Made by a program: the position numbers and the translations under genes
Part shown: piece by piece, positions 27,641-40,292 of the stretch
Layout of the letters: each line of letters opens with the position of its first letter
Numbering within the stretch: the stretch's first letter is position 1
From: Prorocentrum cordatum
Lineage: Eukaryota > Sar > Dinophyceae > Prorocentrales > Prorocentraceae
Reading direction: 5' to 3'
Length of the DNA: 42,083 bases
NCBI GenBank assembly: GCA_963575745.1
Contig: CAUYUJ010008142.1
Span: forward strand, 1 to 42,083
Notes under the pieces: model-generated
The model's database searches: none
What the model saw: only the letters and a program-made list of their open reading frames with translations
What the model was told of the DNA's origin: nothing

Positions 27641-27945
27641 GATGTCTCAGGCGATTCTGTGGCTTCAGCACTCCTAGGGGGGCGGCGGGGGGTGGTTTCA
27701 CGGGGTCCCGTTCGCGGAATTTTGCGGGGATGTCTCAGGCGGTTTTGGTTTTTTCTCCTTCAACATGTTTCGTTTTCGGAGCAGATTTGGAGGATGTCTC
27801 AGGCGATTCGCTGGTTTCAGCACTTAAGGGGGGTGGCGGGGGGTGGTTTCACGGGGTGCCGTTCGCGGAATTGTGTGGGGATGTCTCAGGCGGTTTGGCC
27901 ATTTTCTCTTCCAACATGTTTCGTTTTCGGAGCAGATTTGGAGGA
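27640..27945. repeat. 152-bp tandem repeat, two copies
   Basis: The landmarks GATGTCTCAGGCGATTC, TTTCAGCACT, GGGATGTCTCAGGCGGTTT, CAACATGTTTCGTTTTCGGA and GCAGATTTGGAGG recur about 152 bp apart. The same unit forms a five-copy array at 34973-35722. Confidence 0.9.
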
Positions 27946-30215
<2,270 letters not shown>

Positions 30216-31020
30216 CGGAGGCACGCCTCGGAACCCTTCAAGGACGCCCTCGTCGTCGTCGTCGTCGTCGTTGTCGTCGCCGTCGCCGTAGCCATCGCCA
30301 TCGGCACAACCACTGGCAGCACAACCAGCACAACCATCACCAGCACAACCACCAACAGCACAAGCGGGGCGGGCGATGCGAGCCTCGGCCCCGCAAAAGC
30401 CTGCGGGCGAGCACCAGCGCAACCAGCGCAACCATCACCGGCACAACCGCCAGTGCAATTACCACCAACGCAACTACCGCCAGCAATCCTTTTCAGGGGT
30501 TGCGCACCAACAGTGGCGACAGCCGCCACCAGCACAACTTGATATATTCATTTGTGTTCGCATTGCGGCCAAACCGTGGTGCGAATGACTACCACCAGCT
30601 GGAGACGATGTGGCTCTGCACTTTCGCTCCCTGTGCCGCCGGCAGAACAACCAGCACCAACGCAATCAGCACAGCCGTCACCACCAGCACCGCCAGCGCA
30701 ATCAGCGCAGCCGCCACCAGCACAACCGCCAGCAGCACAACCAACACAACTATCGCCAGCACAACCACCAACAGCACAACTACCAACAGCACAAACGCCA
30801 TTGCAATATGGTACCACAACGAACACAACCACGACCAACGCAACCATCGCCAGCGCCACCATCACCATCAGCCCAACCACTGGCAGAACAACCATCACCA
30901 GCACGATCAGCACAACCACCACCAGCACAACCGCCAGCAGCACGAGCAACGCAACCATCACCAGCACAACCGCCAACAGCACAATAATCGACAGCACAAG
31001 CGGGGCGGGCGATTCGAGCC
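30216..31020. repeat. (CGTCGT)n tract and CACAACCANCACCAGCACAA-type minisatellite
   Basis: (CGT)n at 30251-30290 is followed by 10-15-mers of AGCACAACCACCA(A/G)C. GCACAAGCGGGGCGGGCGAT plus CGAGCCTCGGCCCCGC occurs at 30359-30397 and again at 30988-31027, marking a larger ~630-bp duplication. A non-repeat piece lies at 30490-30640. Asn/Thr/Ser- or His/Gln-rich frames here are artefacts. Confidence 0.85.
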
Positions 31021-31889
31021 TCGGCCCCGCCAAGACCAGGGCGGTGGAATGCTCTGTCGCCTGCGGGCGAGTATGCTTGCGCGGGCGCGGGCCCGCGAAA
31101 CGTGCCAAAAAGGCACTCTCACACGCCGAGGAAAGCCTAAAAGGGCTTTCGCCTGCTCCACTCCTCCTTTCTCCTTCCTCTCCCTTTCTCCTCTCTTTGA
31201 AGTAGAAAGGTCTCCCTGGGTGCCACCCCGCCGCGAGCGCGAAGATAACAGGCAACTGGGGGGGCGCCCCGTTCCGCGAACCCCGCTGCAGAGTGGGGAT
31301 CTCGACTTCCCAATGGGGTTCGCGGAGCGGGGGCAGCTCGAAACGTTGGAAGCGCCTTGTCTGAACTAGCGTGATGGGAGGGGGGGGGGTGCACCGTTCC
31401 CTCGGATGGGCGCGCCCCCCCCTCCAGGATAACCGCCCCTCTCCATCCTTTCCCTCTCTCGCCCTCCCTTCCCTCCTTCCTTGGCTGCTATCTCAGACGC
31501 CTACGGTGCACCACTGCCGCCCGCTCACCCTCGGCTGTGAGTGCATTGCGAGGAAGTCTCAGGCGGAAGCCGCTTCCTATGGTTCTGAGAAGCCCTTCCC
31601 CGAACAGGCGAATTGTGCTTCGCTGCTCGTCGGTGGCGGGCTTCCGTCCTTGACACTGAACGCTGCTAGTGTTATTGTGCTACTGGACTCAGAAAGGGAA
31701 CATGGCCGCAACGAGTGGTATCTTGACAGCTCTCCGGCAAAAGGTGGCGTCGTAACAGTTCTCTGTGACGGGCTACAAACACCCATCTCATTTGCCTCTG
31801 GCCGTCAACCAAAGAGCTGCCATGCGTTCTGCGAAAGCAGGCCGCGCAAGCAGCAGCACAGGGGCGCGAGCTCGGTCGGCGAGGTCGGC
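31021..31889. other. mixed spacer, no gene recognised
   Basis: CT-rich at 31150-31200 and 31430-31490. 31500-31880 is unique sequence of ordinary composition that stays open in several frames, but no family is recognisable and the openness continues into the 100-bp array. I do not call a gene. Confidence 0.45.
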
Positions 31890-34185
31890 CGGGATTTCCC
31901 TCCGAGTCGTGCAGGAGGAAAGAGCTTGGCGCGTATCCAGAGGGAAGGCTGTTCCCCCCGAGTCGTGCTTTGCATGTATCCAGGGGGAACGGAGTTCCCT
32001 CCGAGTCGTGCAGGAGAAAAGAGCTTGGCGCGTATCCAGAGGGAAGGCTGTTCCCCCCGAGTCGCGCTCCGGCGTGTATCCAGGGGGTGCGGAGTTCCCT
32101 CCGAGTCGTGCAGGACGAAAGAGCTTGGCGCGTATCCAGAGGGAAGGCTGTCCCCCCCGAGTCGTGCTTTTGCATGTGTCCAGGGGGAACGGAGTTCCCT
32201 CCGAGTCGTGCAGGAGGAAACAGCTTGGCGCGTATCCAGAGGGGAGGCTGTTCCCCCCGAGTCGCGCTCCGGCGTGTATCCAGGGGGTACGGAGTTCCCT
32301 CCGAGTCGTGCAGGACGAAAGAGTTTGGCGCGTATCCAGAGGGAAGACTGTACCCCCCGAGTCGTGCTTTTGCATGTATCCAGGGGGAACGGAGTTCCCT
32401 CCGAGTCGTGCAGGAGGAAAGAGCTTGGCGCGTATCCAGAGGGAAGGCTGTTCCCCCCGAGTCGCGCTTCGGCGTGTATCCAGGGGTACGGAGTTCCCTC
32501 CGAGTCGTGCAAAAGGAAAGAGCTTGGCGCGTATCCAGAGGGAAGGCTGTTCCCCCCGAGTCGTGCTTTTGCACGTATCCAGGGGGAGCGGAGTTCCCTT
32601 CGAGTCGTGCAGGAGGAAAGAGCTTCGCGCGTATCCAGAGGGAAGGCTGTTCCCCCCGAGTCGCGCTCCGGCGTGTATCCAGGGGGTGCGGAGTTCCCTC
32701 CGAGTCGTGCAGGAGGAAAGAGCTTGGCGCGTATCCAGAGGGAAGGCTGTTCCCCCCGAGTCGTGCTTTTGCATGTATCCAGGGGGAACGGAGTTCCCTC
32801 CGAGTCGTGCAGGAGAAAAGAGCTTGGCGCGTATCCAGAGGGAAGGCTGTTCCCCCCGAGTCGCGCTCCGGCGTGTATCCAGGGGGTGCGGAGTTCCCTC
32901 CGAGTCGTGCAGGACGAAAGAGCTTGGCGCGTATCCAAAGGGAAGGCTGTCCCCCCCGAGTCGTGCTTTTGCATGTGTCCAGGGGGAACGGAGTTCCCTC
33001 CGAGTCGTGCAGGAGGAAACAGCTTGGCGCGTATCCAGAGGGGAGGCTGTTCCCCCCGAGTCGCGCTCCGGCGTGTATCCAGGGGGTACGGAGTTCCCTC
33101 CGAGTCGTGCAGGACGAAAGAGTTTGGCGCGTATCCAGAGGGAAGGCTGTACCCCCCGAGTCGTGCTTTTGCATGTATCCAGGGGGAACGGAGGTCCCTC
33201 CGTGTCGTGCAGGAGAAAAGAGCTTCGCGCGTATCCAGAGGGAAGGCTGTTCCCCCCGAGTCGTGCTTTTGCATGTATCCAGGGGGAACGGAGTTCCCTC
33301 CGAGTCGCGCAGGAGGAAAGGGCTTGGCGCGTATCTAGAGGGAAGGCTGTTCCCCCCGAGTTGTGTTTTTGCACGTGTCCAGGGGGAACGGAGTTCCTTC
33401 CGAATCGTGCGCGTATCCAGAGGGAAGGCTGTTCCCCCCGAGTCGCGCTTCGGCGTGTATCCAGGGGGTACGGAGTTCCCTCCGAGTCGTGCAGGACGAA
33501 AGAGCTTGGCGCGTATCCACAGGGAAGGCTGTGCCCCCCGAGTCGTGCTTTTGCATGTATCCAGGGGGAACGGAATTCCTCCGAGTCGTGCAGGAGGAAA
33601 GAGCTAGGCGCGGATCCAGAGGGAAGGCTGTTCCCCCCGAGTCGCGCTCCAGTGTGTATCCAGGGGGAACGAAGTTCCCTCCGAGTCGTGCAGGAGGAAA
33701 GAGCTTGGCGCGTATCTAGAGGGAAGGCTGTTCCCCCCGAGTTGTGTTTTTGCACGTATCCAGGGGGAACGAAGTTCCCTCCGAGTCGTGCAGGAGGAAA
33801 GAGCTTGGCGCGTATCCAGAGGGAAGGCTGTTCCTCCCGAGCCGTGCTTTTGCATGTATCCAGGGGAAACGGAATTCCCTCCGAGTCGTGCGGGAGGAAA
33901 GAGCTTGGCGCGTATCCAGAGGGAAGGCTGTTCTCCCCGAGTCGTGCTCTTGCGCGTATCCAGGGGGAACGGAGTTCCTTCCGAGTCGTGCAGGACGAAA
34001 GAGTTTGGCGCGTATCCAGAGGGAAGGCTGTTCCCCCCGAGTCGTGCTTTTGCACGTATCCAGGGGGGACGGAGTTCCCTCCGAGTCGTGCAGGACGAAA
34101 GAGCTTGGCGCGTATCCAGAGGGAAGGCTGTTCCCCCCGAGTCGTGCTTTTGCATGTATCCAGGGGGAACGGAGTTCCCTCCGTC
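31890..34185. repeat. 100-bp satellite array, ~23 units, dimeric and higher-order
   Basis: The unit runs TTCCCTCCGAGTCGTGCAGG, AGGAAAGAGCTTGGCGCG, TATCCAGAGGGAAGGCTG, TTCCCCCCGAGTCG and on to TATCCAGGGGG. Starts are spaced 100 bp (31992, 32092, 32192, 32292, 32392 and so on). Two unit types alternate in the first half: one with TGCTTTTGCATG, the other with CGCTCCGGCGTG. Variant patterns repeat 800 bp apart. The consensus contains no TAA, TAG, TGA, TTA, CTA or TCA, so all six frames are open for over 1 kb; the longest open frame of the window (31765-34908) is such an artefact. Confidence 0.95.
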
Positions 34186-34559
34186 TCTCTTTCTCTCAGA
34201 CTCACACTCAGACGCACTCATATTCAGGCCCGCTCCTGCTCAGACTCATCATCCCCTGGTCCGCTCAAACGCAAACCGACTCGCACTCAGACTGCCTCAC
34301 ATCCATACCCAATCACACTCGACTCACTCGCACTCAGACTCATTCACATTCACACTTTCTCACACTCAGACCCAGTCAAGCCCCGACTCACACATGCTCA
34401 GATTCATCATGCTCCGATCCGCTCAATCACAGACTGGCTCACACCCAGACTCGTTCACACTCAGACCCACTCACGCTCAGACGCCCTCGCGCTCACATTA
34501 ACTCACGCCCATAATCCCCTTCGCTATCAGACTTGCGATTGGCTCGCGCTCATAGTTGC
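34186..34559. repeat. CTCAGACTCACAC-type degenerate minisatellite
   Basis: Degenerate repeats of CACTCAGACTC/CACACTCAGAC. GGTCCGCTCAAACGCA occurs at 34258, with a near copy (GTCCGCTCAAACGCAGACCG) at 35989. The array is duplicated as a block at 35840-36330. Confidence 0.85.
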
Positions 34560-34705
34560 GCACTGTGGGACTGTCTCAAGTGAGCGGTTCGCCCTCGCAC
34601 ACAGGCGCTCATTGACAGATATCCACAACGATATGCGCCAAGAGAATGAGATGCACATATGGGGAGCCCCGCGTCGAGTAATTGTTATTGGCGGACCGCG
34701 CCGGA
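34560..34705. repeat. segmental duplicate, copy 1
   Basis: GAGCGGTTCGCCCTCGCACA, GGCGCTCATTGACAGATATC, AATGAGATGCACATATGGGG and CCCCGCGTCGAGTA match 36360-36460. It is followed by TTGTTATTGGCGGACCGCGC, which also occurs at 7625. Confidence 0.85.
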
Positions 34706-34751
34706 GGAGAGAGGAGAGAGAAAAAGAGAGAGATCGAGAGAGTGAGAGAGC

Positions 34752-34787
<36 letters not shown>

Positions 34788-34972
34788 ACACACCACTCCT
34801 CCCACTCAGACCCACTCACTCATCACTCATACTCACTCATCACTCAGGCCCACTCATCACTCAGACACTCATCATTCAGACTCACTCATCACTCGGACTC
34901 AGTCATGACTCAGACTCATCACTCATCACTCAGATGTACTCACCATTCAGACCCACTCATCACCCAGGAGCA
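34706..34972. repeat. (GA)n run and ACTCATCACTCAGACTC array
   Basis: 34706-34790 is GAGAGA/AGAGAG. 34800-34965 is the CACTCATCACTCAGACTC minisatellite, directly before the 152-bp array. Confidence 0.9.
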
Positions 34973-35722
34973 GATTTGGAGGATGTCTCAATCGATTCGA
35001 TGGTTTCATCACTCCTAAGAGGGGGCGGCGGGGGGGTGTTGCACTCGGCCCCTTTCGCGGGATTGCGTGGGGATGTCTCAGGCGGTTTGGCCATTTTCTC
35101 TTCCAACATGTTTCGCTTTCGGAACAGATTTGGAGGATGTCTCAGGCGATTCGCTGTTTTCAACACTCCTGAGGAGAGCGGCGGGGGGGTATTGCATTCG
35201 GCCCCATTCGCGGGATTGTGTGGGGATGTCTCAAGCGGTTTGGCCATTTTCTCTTCCAGCGTGTTTTGCTTTCGGAGCAGACTTGGACGGTGTCTCAGGC
35301 GATTCGCTGGTTTCGGCACTCGAAGGGGAGCGGCGGGGGGGTATTTCATTCGGCCCCTTTCGCGGGATTGCGTGGGGATGTCTCAGGCGGTTTGGCCATT
35401 TTCTCTTCCAACATGTTTCTTCTTTGGAGCAGATTTGGAGGGTGTCTCAGGCGATTCGCTGGTTTCAGCATTCTAAGGGGAGCGGCGGGGGGTATTTCAT
35501 TCGGCCCCTTTCACGGGATTTTGTGGGGGTCTCTCAGGCGGTTTGCCCATTTTCTCTTCCAACATGTTTCGCTTTCGGAACAGATTTGGAGGACGTCCGC
35601 GCCCAGTTTGCGGGGATGTATCAGGCGGTTTGGCCGTTATGCTGCGGGGCATCCGTCGTTGTCGGAACAGTTTTGGGGGGATGTCTCAGGCGATTTGCTG
35701 GTTTCAGCACTCCCAAGGAGGA
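34973..35722. repeat. 152-bp tandem array, five copies
   Basis: GCAGATTTGGAGGATGTCTC landmarks fall at 34973, 35125, 35278, 35430 and 35581 (spacing 151-153). A shortened unit begins near 35669. Within units, GGGATGTCTCAGGCGGTTTG and CAACATGTTTCGCTTTCGGA are the most conserved parts. Confidence 0.93.
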
Positions 35723-35835
35723 GGGGGGGAGGAGGGTGAGGATGAGGAGGAGGAAGAGGAGGAGGAGGAGGAGGAGGAGGAGGAGGAGGAGGAGGAGGAG
35801 GAGGAGGAGGAGGAGGAGGAGGAAGATGGGGGGAG
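35723..35835. repeat. (GGA)n microsatellite
   Basis: Near-pure GAGGAGGAG across about 100 bp, following the 152-bp array just as the megasatellite follows the copies at 27.6-27.9 kb. Confidence 0.95.
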
Positions 35836-36330
35836 GAGGACTTAGACTCGCACATCACACGCAAGCTCAGGCAGGCTCATTCGCATTTAGACTCGCTCAC
35901 ATCCATACTTAAACTTACTCACGCTCAGACTCACGTTCAGAACCACTCATACTCAGACTCACTCCTGCTCAGACTCATCATCCTTCGGTCCGCTCAAACG
36001 CAGACCGGCTCGCACTCAGACCGCCTCACATCCATACCCAATCACATTCGGCCCACTCGCACTCATATTCATTAACACACACACACACTTTTACTCACAC
36101 TCAGACCCACTCAAGCCCAGACTCACTTATGCTCAGACTCATCATGCTACGATCCGCTCAATCACAGACTGGCTCACACTCAGATTCGTCCATACTCAGG
36201 CCCACTCGCACACAGACGCACTCGCGCTCATATTTACTCACGCGCATACCCACTCAAACCCAGGCTCAATCGCACCCAAATTAAGTCACACTCAGAATCA
36301 GTCGCTCTCAGATTTGCTATTGGTCGCACT
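35836..36330. repeat. CTCAGACTCAC minisatellite, second block
   Basis: Same degenerate motif and many of the same variants as 34186-34540, for example CTCATCAT, CGGTCCGCTCAAACGCA and CACATCCATACCCAATCACA. Confidence 0.85.
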
Positions 36331-36479
36331 CATGCTTGCAGACTGTGGGAATGTCTCGAGCGAGCGGTTCGCCCTCGCACAGAGGCGCTCATTGACAGAT
36401 ATCAATATAAATACGTACCAAGATAATGAGATGCACATATGGGGAACCCCGCGTCGAGTATTTTTTTTGGTTCTCTTCT
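36331..36479. repeat. segmental duplicate, copy 2
   Basis: Matches 34560-34690: GAGCGGTTCGCCCTCGCACA, GGCGCTCATTGACAGATATC, ATGAGATGCACATATGGGGA, CCCCGCGTCGAGTA. Its end runs into a T tract and then the composite repeat. Confidence 0.85.
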
Positions 36480-37345
36480 TCTTCCTTTCCAGAAGCTGCG
36501 ACCGAACGTGCTTCGCGCGCCCGCGTTTGGAAATTGTTCGAGCGCCCTCTCGCGCGTGCTGTCGGGGGACCCATAGGCAAACAATGAGACGAAGTGCACG
36601 CGCGCGCGTCGTTTCGCGCGCGTGCCGAAATTCCTAAACACAGATTCGGTTTTGTAAGGATTCCAGAAACTAGTGTCAAAGTAACATATAAAACCGTACG
36701 GTTTCGCAACGTCAGTCCTCGAAGAAGAAAACAGCGCTCGCGCTGTTGCGAAACCGCAAGAAAGTTGTGGTTGTTCAACATGCCAGCTAATTTCTACCGA
36801 ACAGGCCATCCACGCCGCATGTCGACATCATTCGCGCGCCTTTGCGCGCGTGCTGGGGGATCACGACCCGCGTCGAATGATGCCGCGCCGGCCGCTCTCG
36901 CGCGTCGGCCGCGCGCGCGTGAGTCGAACTCTTTCCAAAACCTTCGTCGCCGACGCGAGGGCGCCGTCGTCGTCGTCGGCGCGATTAGTATCGGCGCCTT
37001 TTCTGGCCGCGCCGCCATCGTTGGCAATGTCGCCGCCGGCGCCGCTGCTATCATCGTCGCGCCAATCGCTGTCGACGTCGCCATGGTACCGCGCCCGCCC
37101 ATGTCGCCGACTCGCGTGAAAGTGCCCGCTGGATGTACCCAGCGGTCAGCGCCGCCGCGGCCGCGTCGGTCGCGCCGTGCTAGCTGGCCGCCGCGCGCGC
37201 GCGGGCTAGCGCGGCCGCAGATGTGCACCAGCCAGCGCCGAACGCTCGTCGCAATGGCCGCCGCATGGGATTTGCAAACCAGGTTGCGGGCGGGTGCGCG
37301 GGATGATTGCGTGCGCAGTGGAGAAGGCAATGCGCTGCGAACGTA
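36480..37345. repeat. composite repeat family, copy 5
   Basis: Block B with its CG palindrome at 36595-36627, block D (CCAAAACCTTCGTCGCCGACG at 36936 to GTTGCCATGG-like CGCCATGGTACCG at 37079), and block E (GTGCCCGCTGGATGTACCC at 37122 to GTTGCGGGCGGGTG at 37282) in the same order as at 3.2-4.4 kb. Block A is missing. Confidence 0.8.
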
Positions 37346-37399
37346 AATTAATTCTCCTTTTTAGAAAAGGGGAATAGGCTCTACTCCCCCCACCGGATT

Positions 37400-38575
37400 A
37401 TCAGCCCCCTTCTTCGTATTGTAATGTGCATGTGGTTCTGCCCCATCGCGCGTCCTACATGTGACTTCGTCCCATCCTGGCCAGGCCGGCATCGCCCCCC
37501 CCGTCACCCACTGCCCAAAAGGAAAACGTTATGCACGCGCATTCGTTTATGGGCAAGAACAAAGTTCCACGAAACCCCTGCAACAAATGCGACGAAGTGC
37601 ACGCGCGCGCGTTGTCGCGTGCGCATGCCGACATCTCTAAAACAGAAAATTTGGTTTCGTAAGGACTTCAAAATCGAATGCCCCAAAGCATACATAAACA
37701 TATGGTTTCGCAGTGTGGACTTTTAAGAAAAGCTGGCGCGCTCGTTTTTGCGAGTCTTCAAGAATGCCTCAGGTTGTTGATCATCTTCGTGAATTCCCAC
37801 CAAGCGGGTCTCGTGCGCGCGCGCGCGTCGAAATCGTTCGAACGCCCTTGCGCGCGTGCTTTCGCAGGAATCCTGTGCAAGAGATGAGGCGATGTGCGCG
37901 CGCGCGTCGTCGCGCGCGTGCCCGAATCCGTCGACACCTTGAGGTTCCGTAAGGATTTCAAAGACGAGTGTCGCGAAACCACATGACACACACACATTGT
38001 TTTGCACCATCAGTTTTCGCAAAGGCCAGCGCGTGCGCCCCTGCGATTTCTCACGATGACTTTTTTTTTTTCTCCCCCCTCTCCTTCTCCTCTTCTTACT
38101 CGCATGTAATTCTGCCAAACGGGCCTCTCGCGCCCCGCGCCCAAATCATTCGAGCGGGCCGCTCTCGCGCGTCGGCCGCGCCCGCGCGTCGAACTCCTTC
38201 CAAAACCTTCATCGCCGACGCGAGGGCGCCTCTGTCGTCGTCGGCGTGATCGGCATCGGCGCCGTCGCTGGCCGCGCCGTCGTCGATATCAACATCGCCA
38301 CCAGCGTCGCTGCTGCCATCGTCGTGTCTACCGTTGTCCACGTTGCCGTGATGCCGCGTTCGCTTCTGTCGCGCCAAACTAGCAGGCCGCTGCGCGCGCG
38401 AACGTGCGCGGGATAGCGCGGCCGCGGAGATGCACCGGCCACCGCCAAGCACTCATCGCAACCGCCTCCGCGAGGGTTCTGCAAACCAGGTTGCGGGCGG
38501 GTGGGTGGGGTGATTGCGCGAGCAGTTGAGTTGACAATTTCAAGCTCGGCGGGGCGCATTGCGCCGCGCGGATTG
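37400..38575. repeat. composite repeat family, copy 6 (complete)
   Basis: Block A (CTGCCCCATCGCGCGTCC at 37438; CCGGCATCGCCCCCC at 37485), two B blocks (CG palindromes at 37599-37630 and 37894-37922), a T tract at 38061-38070, block D (CCAAAACCTTCATCGCCGACG at 38200) and block E (CGCGGCCGCGGAGATGCACC at 38416 to GTTGCGGGCGGGTGGGTGGG at 38489). Confidence 0.8.
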
Positions 38576-38899
38576 CACCGCGTAGACTGCGCGGACCTAC
38601 TGTGTGGGGTCCACGCCGGCTAACATTTGTTAAGCGACAAGCCAGAGGGAACAGAGTCCCGGGGGAAGCTTGAGGGTCCGCGTGAAGGAGATGGTTGGGC
38701 GGCCCAGCAAAACATCTTCAAGTGGTACTCTGCGGTTGCCGTGGCTGCACTTTCGCGCAGTGTGAACGTGGCCGCGAAACCCAACGCACCGAAGAGAAGC
38801 AATGGGGTGCCTATGCAGCTTGAACAGTAGGGCGCGTTGGTAGAATCATTGGGAAAGGACGGGTGCGCCTCGTAGTAGCCGCTGCCATTGTCGGTTGCG
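38576..38899. other. spacer before the copia relic, nothing certain
   Basis: Unique sequence. The - strand (38640-38840) reads SSCIGTPLLLFGALGFAATF, then LRESAATATAEYHLKMFCW, which looks like a membrane segment. The + strand is also partly open. Neither has family support. The region might include the 5' end or LTR of the retrotransposon, but no repeat partner lies within the window. Confidence 0.3.
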
Positions 38900-38959
38900 G
38901 CCTCGAGAACCATCATGGCCCATGCAGGCGATTGGTTTTGATGGCTGCCAACCAGATTG

Positions 38960-39510
38960 TCTAAATGCCCCAGAGTCGTTGTACATCGACGCCTACCAAA
39001 ATCGTTTCGATGCGTGCGATGACTGGGCAAGGGGGGGGGCTAAACGCCAGCGCGAAGAACGCCGATGGAATTGGCGCTGGCCAGGTGAGCGGTGGGGGCA
39101 GTGGCGACTGGGGAACCAGCGGAGATGATACTGGTTATTGCGACGAGGTTGGTAACTGGTGGCCCTGGACAATGGAAGATATTGCCAAGAACGGAAGGGC
39201 GAACGAAGATAGAAAAAAAGGAAGGGGCAAGGGCAGCGGACCCATGTGCTATAGGCGTGAAAGGCGCGGGCGCGCGGCCAAGGGCTGCGCCGCCGCGTGC
39301 GCCGTCGAGAGGAAACAATGGCGGGAACATGGCGATGCGAAGGAGTCGAGGGTTGCCCCGGGGCGCAGGCAGGAGGCTACAGAGGGGGGTCTCCAGGCGC
39401 CGAGGGTGGCCCGGAGGATTGCGCGCGGGCAGGGCAGGCTGCGAGGGGGGCCCCCTGGGAAGTTCACAAGGGGGCAGAGCCCCAGGCTGGAAAGGGCGGA
39501 GGTGAGCGAT
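38960..39510 (+). pseudogene. copia gag C-terminal region with damaged zinc knuckle
   Basis: Gly/Asn/Asp-rich sequence and DTGYCDEVGNWW precede KKGRGKGSGPMCYRRERRGR, then AAKGC. At 39247-39288 the spacing C-x2-C-x4-H-x4-C of a retroviral-type knuckle is kept, but the second Cys is Arg (CGT at 39256) and the His is Arg (CGC at 39271). The basic GKGSGPMCYR lead-in is typical of the dinoflagellate copia gag that I recall. Frame 1 remains open to 39777 but later parts are low in coding character. Confidence 0.6.
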
Positions 39511-39904
39511 GATCTGCGCCGATCAGTGAGAGGCTGTGTTCCAAACGCGGCGAAACTGGCCACATTGCCGTTCGCTGCCCCGAGAGGGTCAGGGGGGGGT
39601 GGGGGGCAGGGGGCCCGGGGGAGTTTACGAGGATGTTGGGGCAATCTCTGCCAGGGCCGGAGTGCCGCGGCGTCGGAGTGGGCGGAGTCACCGACAAACG
39701 TGGAAGCGTTGGAAGACCCGAAACACCAGGGCCACCTAAAGGGCCACAGGATTGGAGGGCGCAGTGCCAGATGGTGAAGAGTAGAATCCGGAAATTCAGG
39801 ATCGGGACCAAGAGGAAGTGCGCGCTGCATGAACGCGGCGTCGAACTGTAACCATGGCGCCGCTTGGGGCGGCCGAATTCAGGCGCGTTTCAAGCAGAAG
39901 AAAA
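39511..39904. other. inter-domain region of the copia relic
   Basis: GC-rich. A frame ends at TGA 39775-39777, and a GGGGGG-rich stretch lies at 39590-39620. No motif recognised; the position fits the gag-protease linker. Confidence 0.4.
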
Positions 39905-40292
39905 GTTGAATGCAAAAGTGCGCCGGGCCCCCGTTTGTGGAGATAGAGGGCCCCCGCAAAGAAATCAATGAGGTGCCGGTGCGGGGCCGGGAAATGGAGG
40001 TGGCAACGATTGCTTTTGCCGTGGATTTAGGAATCTACATCGCTGTTGGCCCCCCAAGGGTAGGGGGTCGCTTCCCGGCCGCGAGCATTGCAGTGCAGCT
40101 AATGGGTCAGTCGTCAGAAATCTGGGGCGACAGATTAGTGTGGGAAACAAGCGAAAAAGGCATCCACAGCGAGCGTGCCCATCCACGTGGCCGATGTCGG
40201 AAACGTGCGCCGATCTGCGCGCGAGATGGTAGGGGCAGGGGGCCGCGCAGTGTTGGATCGGGACAAAGATGATCCCGCAGTTACTTAGCGCA
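39905..40292 (+). pseudogene. copia aspartic protease relic
   Basis: GREMEVATIAFAVDLGIYIA places V-D-L-G (40021-40032) where the active-site D-S-G of a retropepsin would be, followed by VGPPRVGGRFPAASIAVQLM. About 150 bp later, in another frame, comes VADVGNVRRSAREMVGAGGR followed by AVLDRDKDDPAV (40188-40285), which resembles the copia segment 'f.vadV..pl.Sv..mv.aG.rvvFd'. The frame change and Ser-to-Leu substitution indicate an inactive copy. Confidence 0.55.

Noticed and set aside
30286-30295. CCGTAGCCAT, the start of the dinoflagellate spliced-leader sequence
   Set aside because: Only ten bases match before it diverges (CGCCATCGGC), and it arises from a degenerate CCGTCG tract. No spliced-leader gene structure follows.
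31371-34908. Open frames up to 1,047 codons on both strands
   Set aside because: They follow a 100-bp satellite with no stop triplets. All six frames are open at once and no frame shows its own codon pattern.
38620-39030. - strand frame with a membrane-like segment upstream of the copia relic
   Set aside because: Plausible hydrophobic stretch, but no start context, family match or supporting neighbour. Left as a spacer note.
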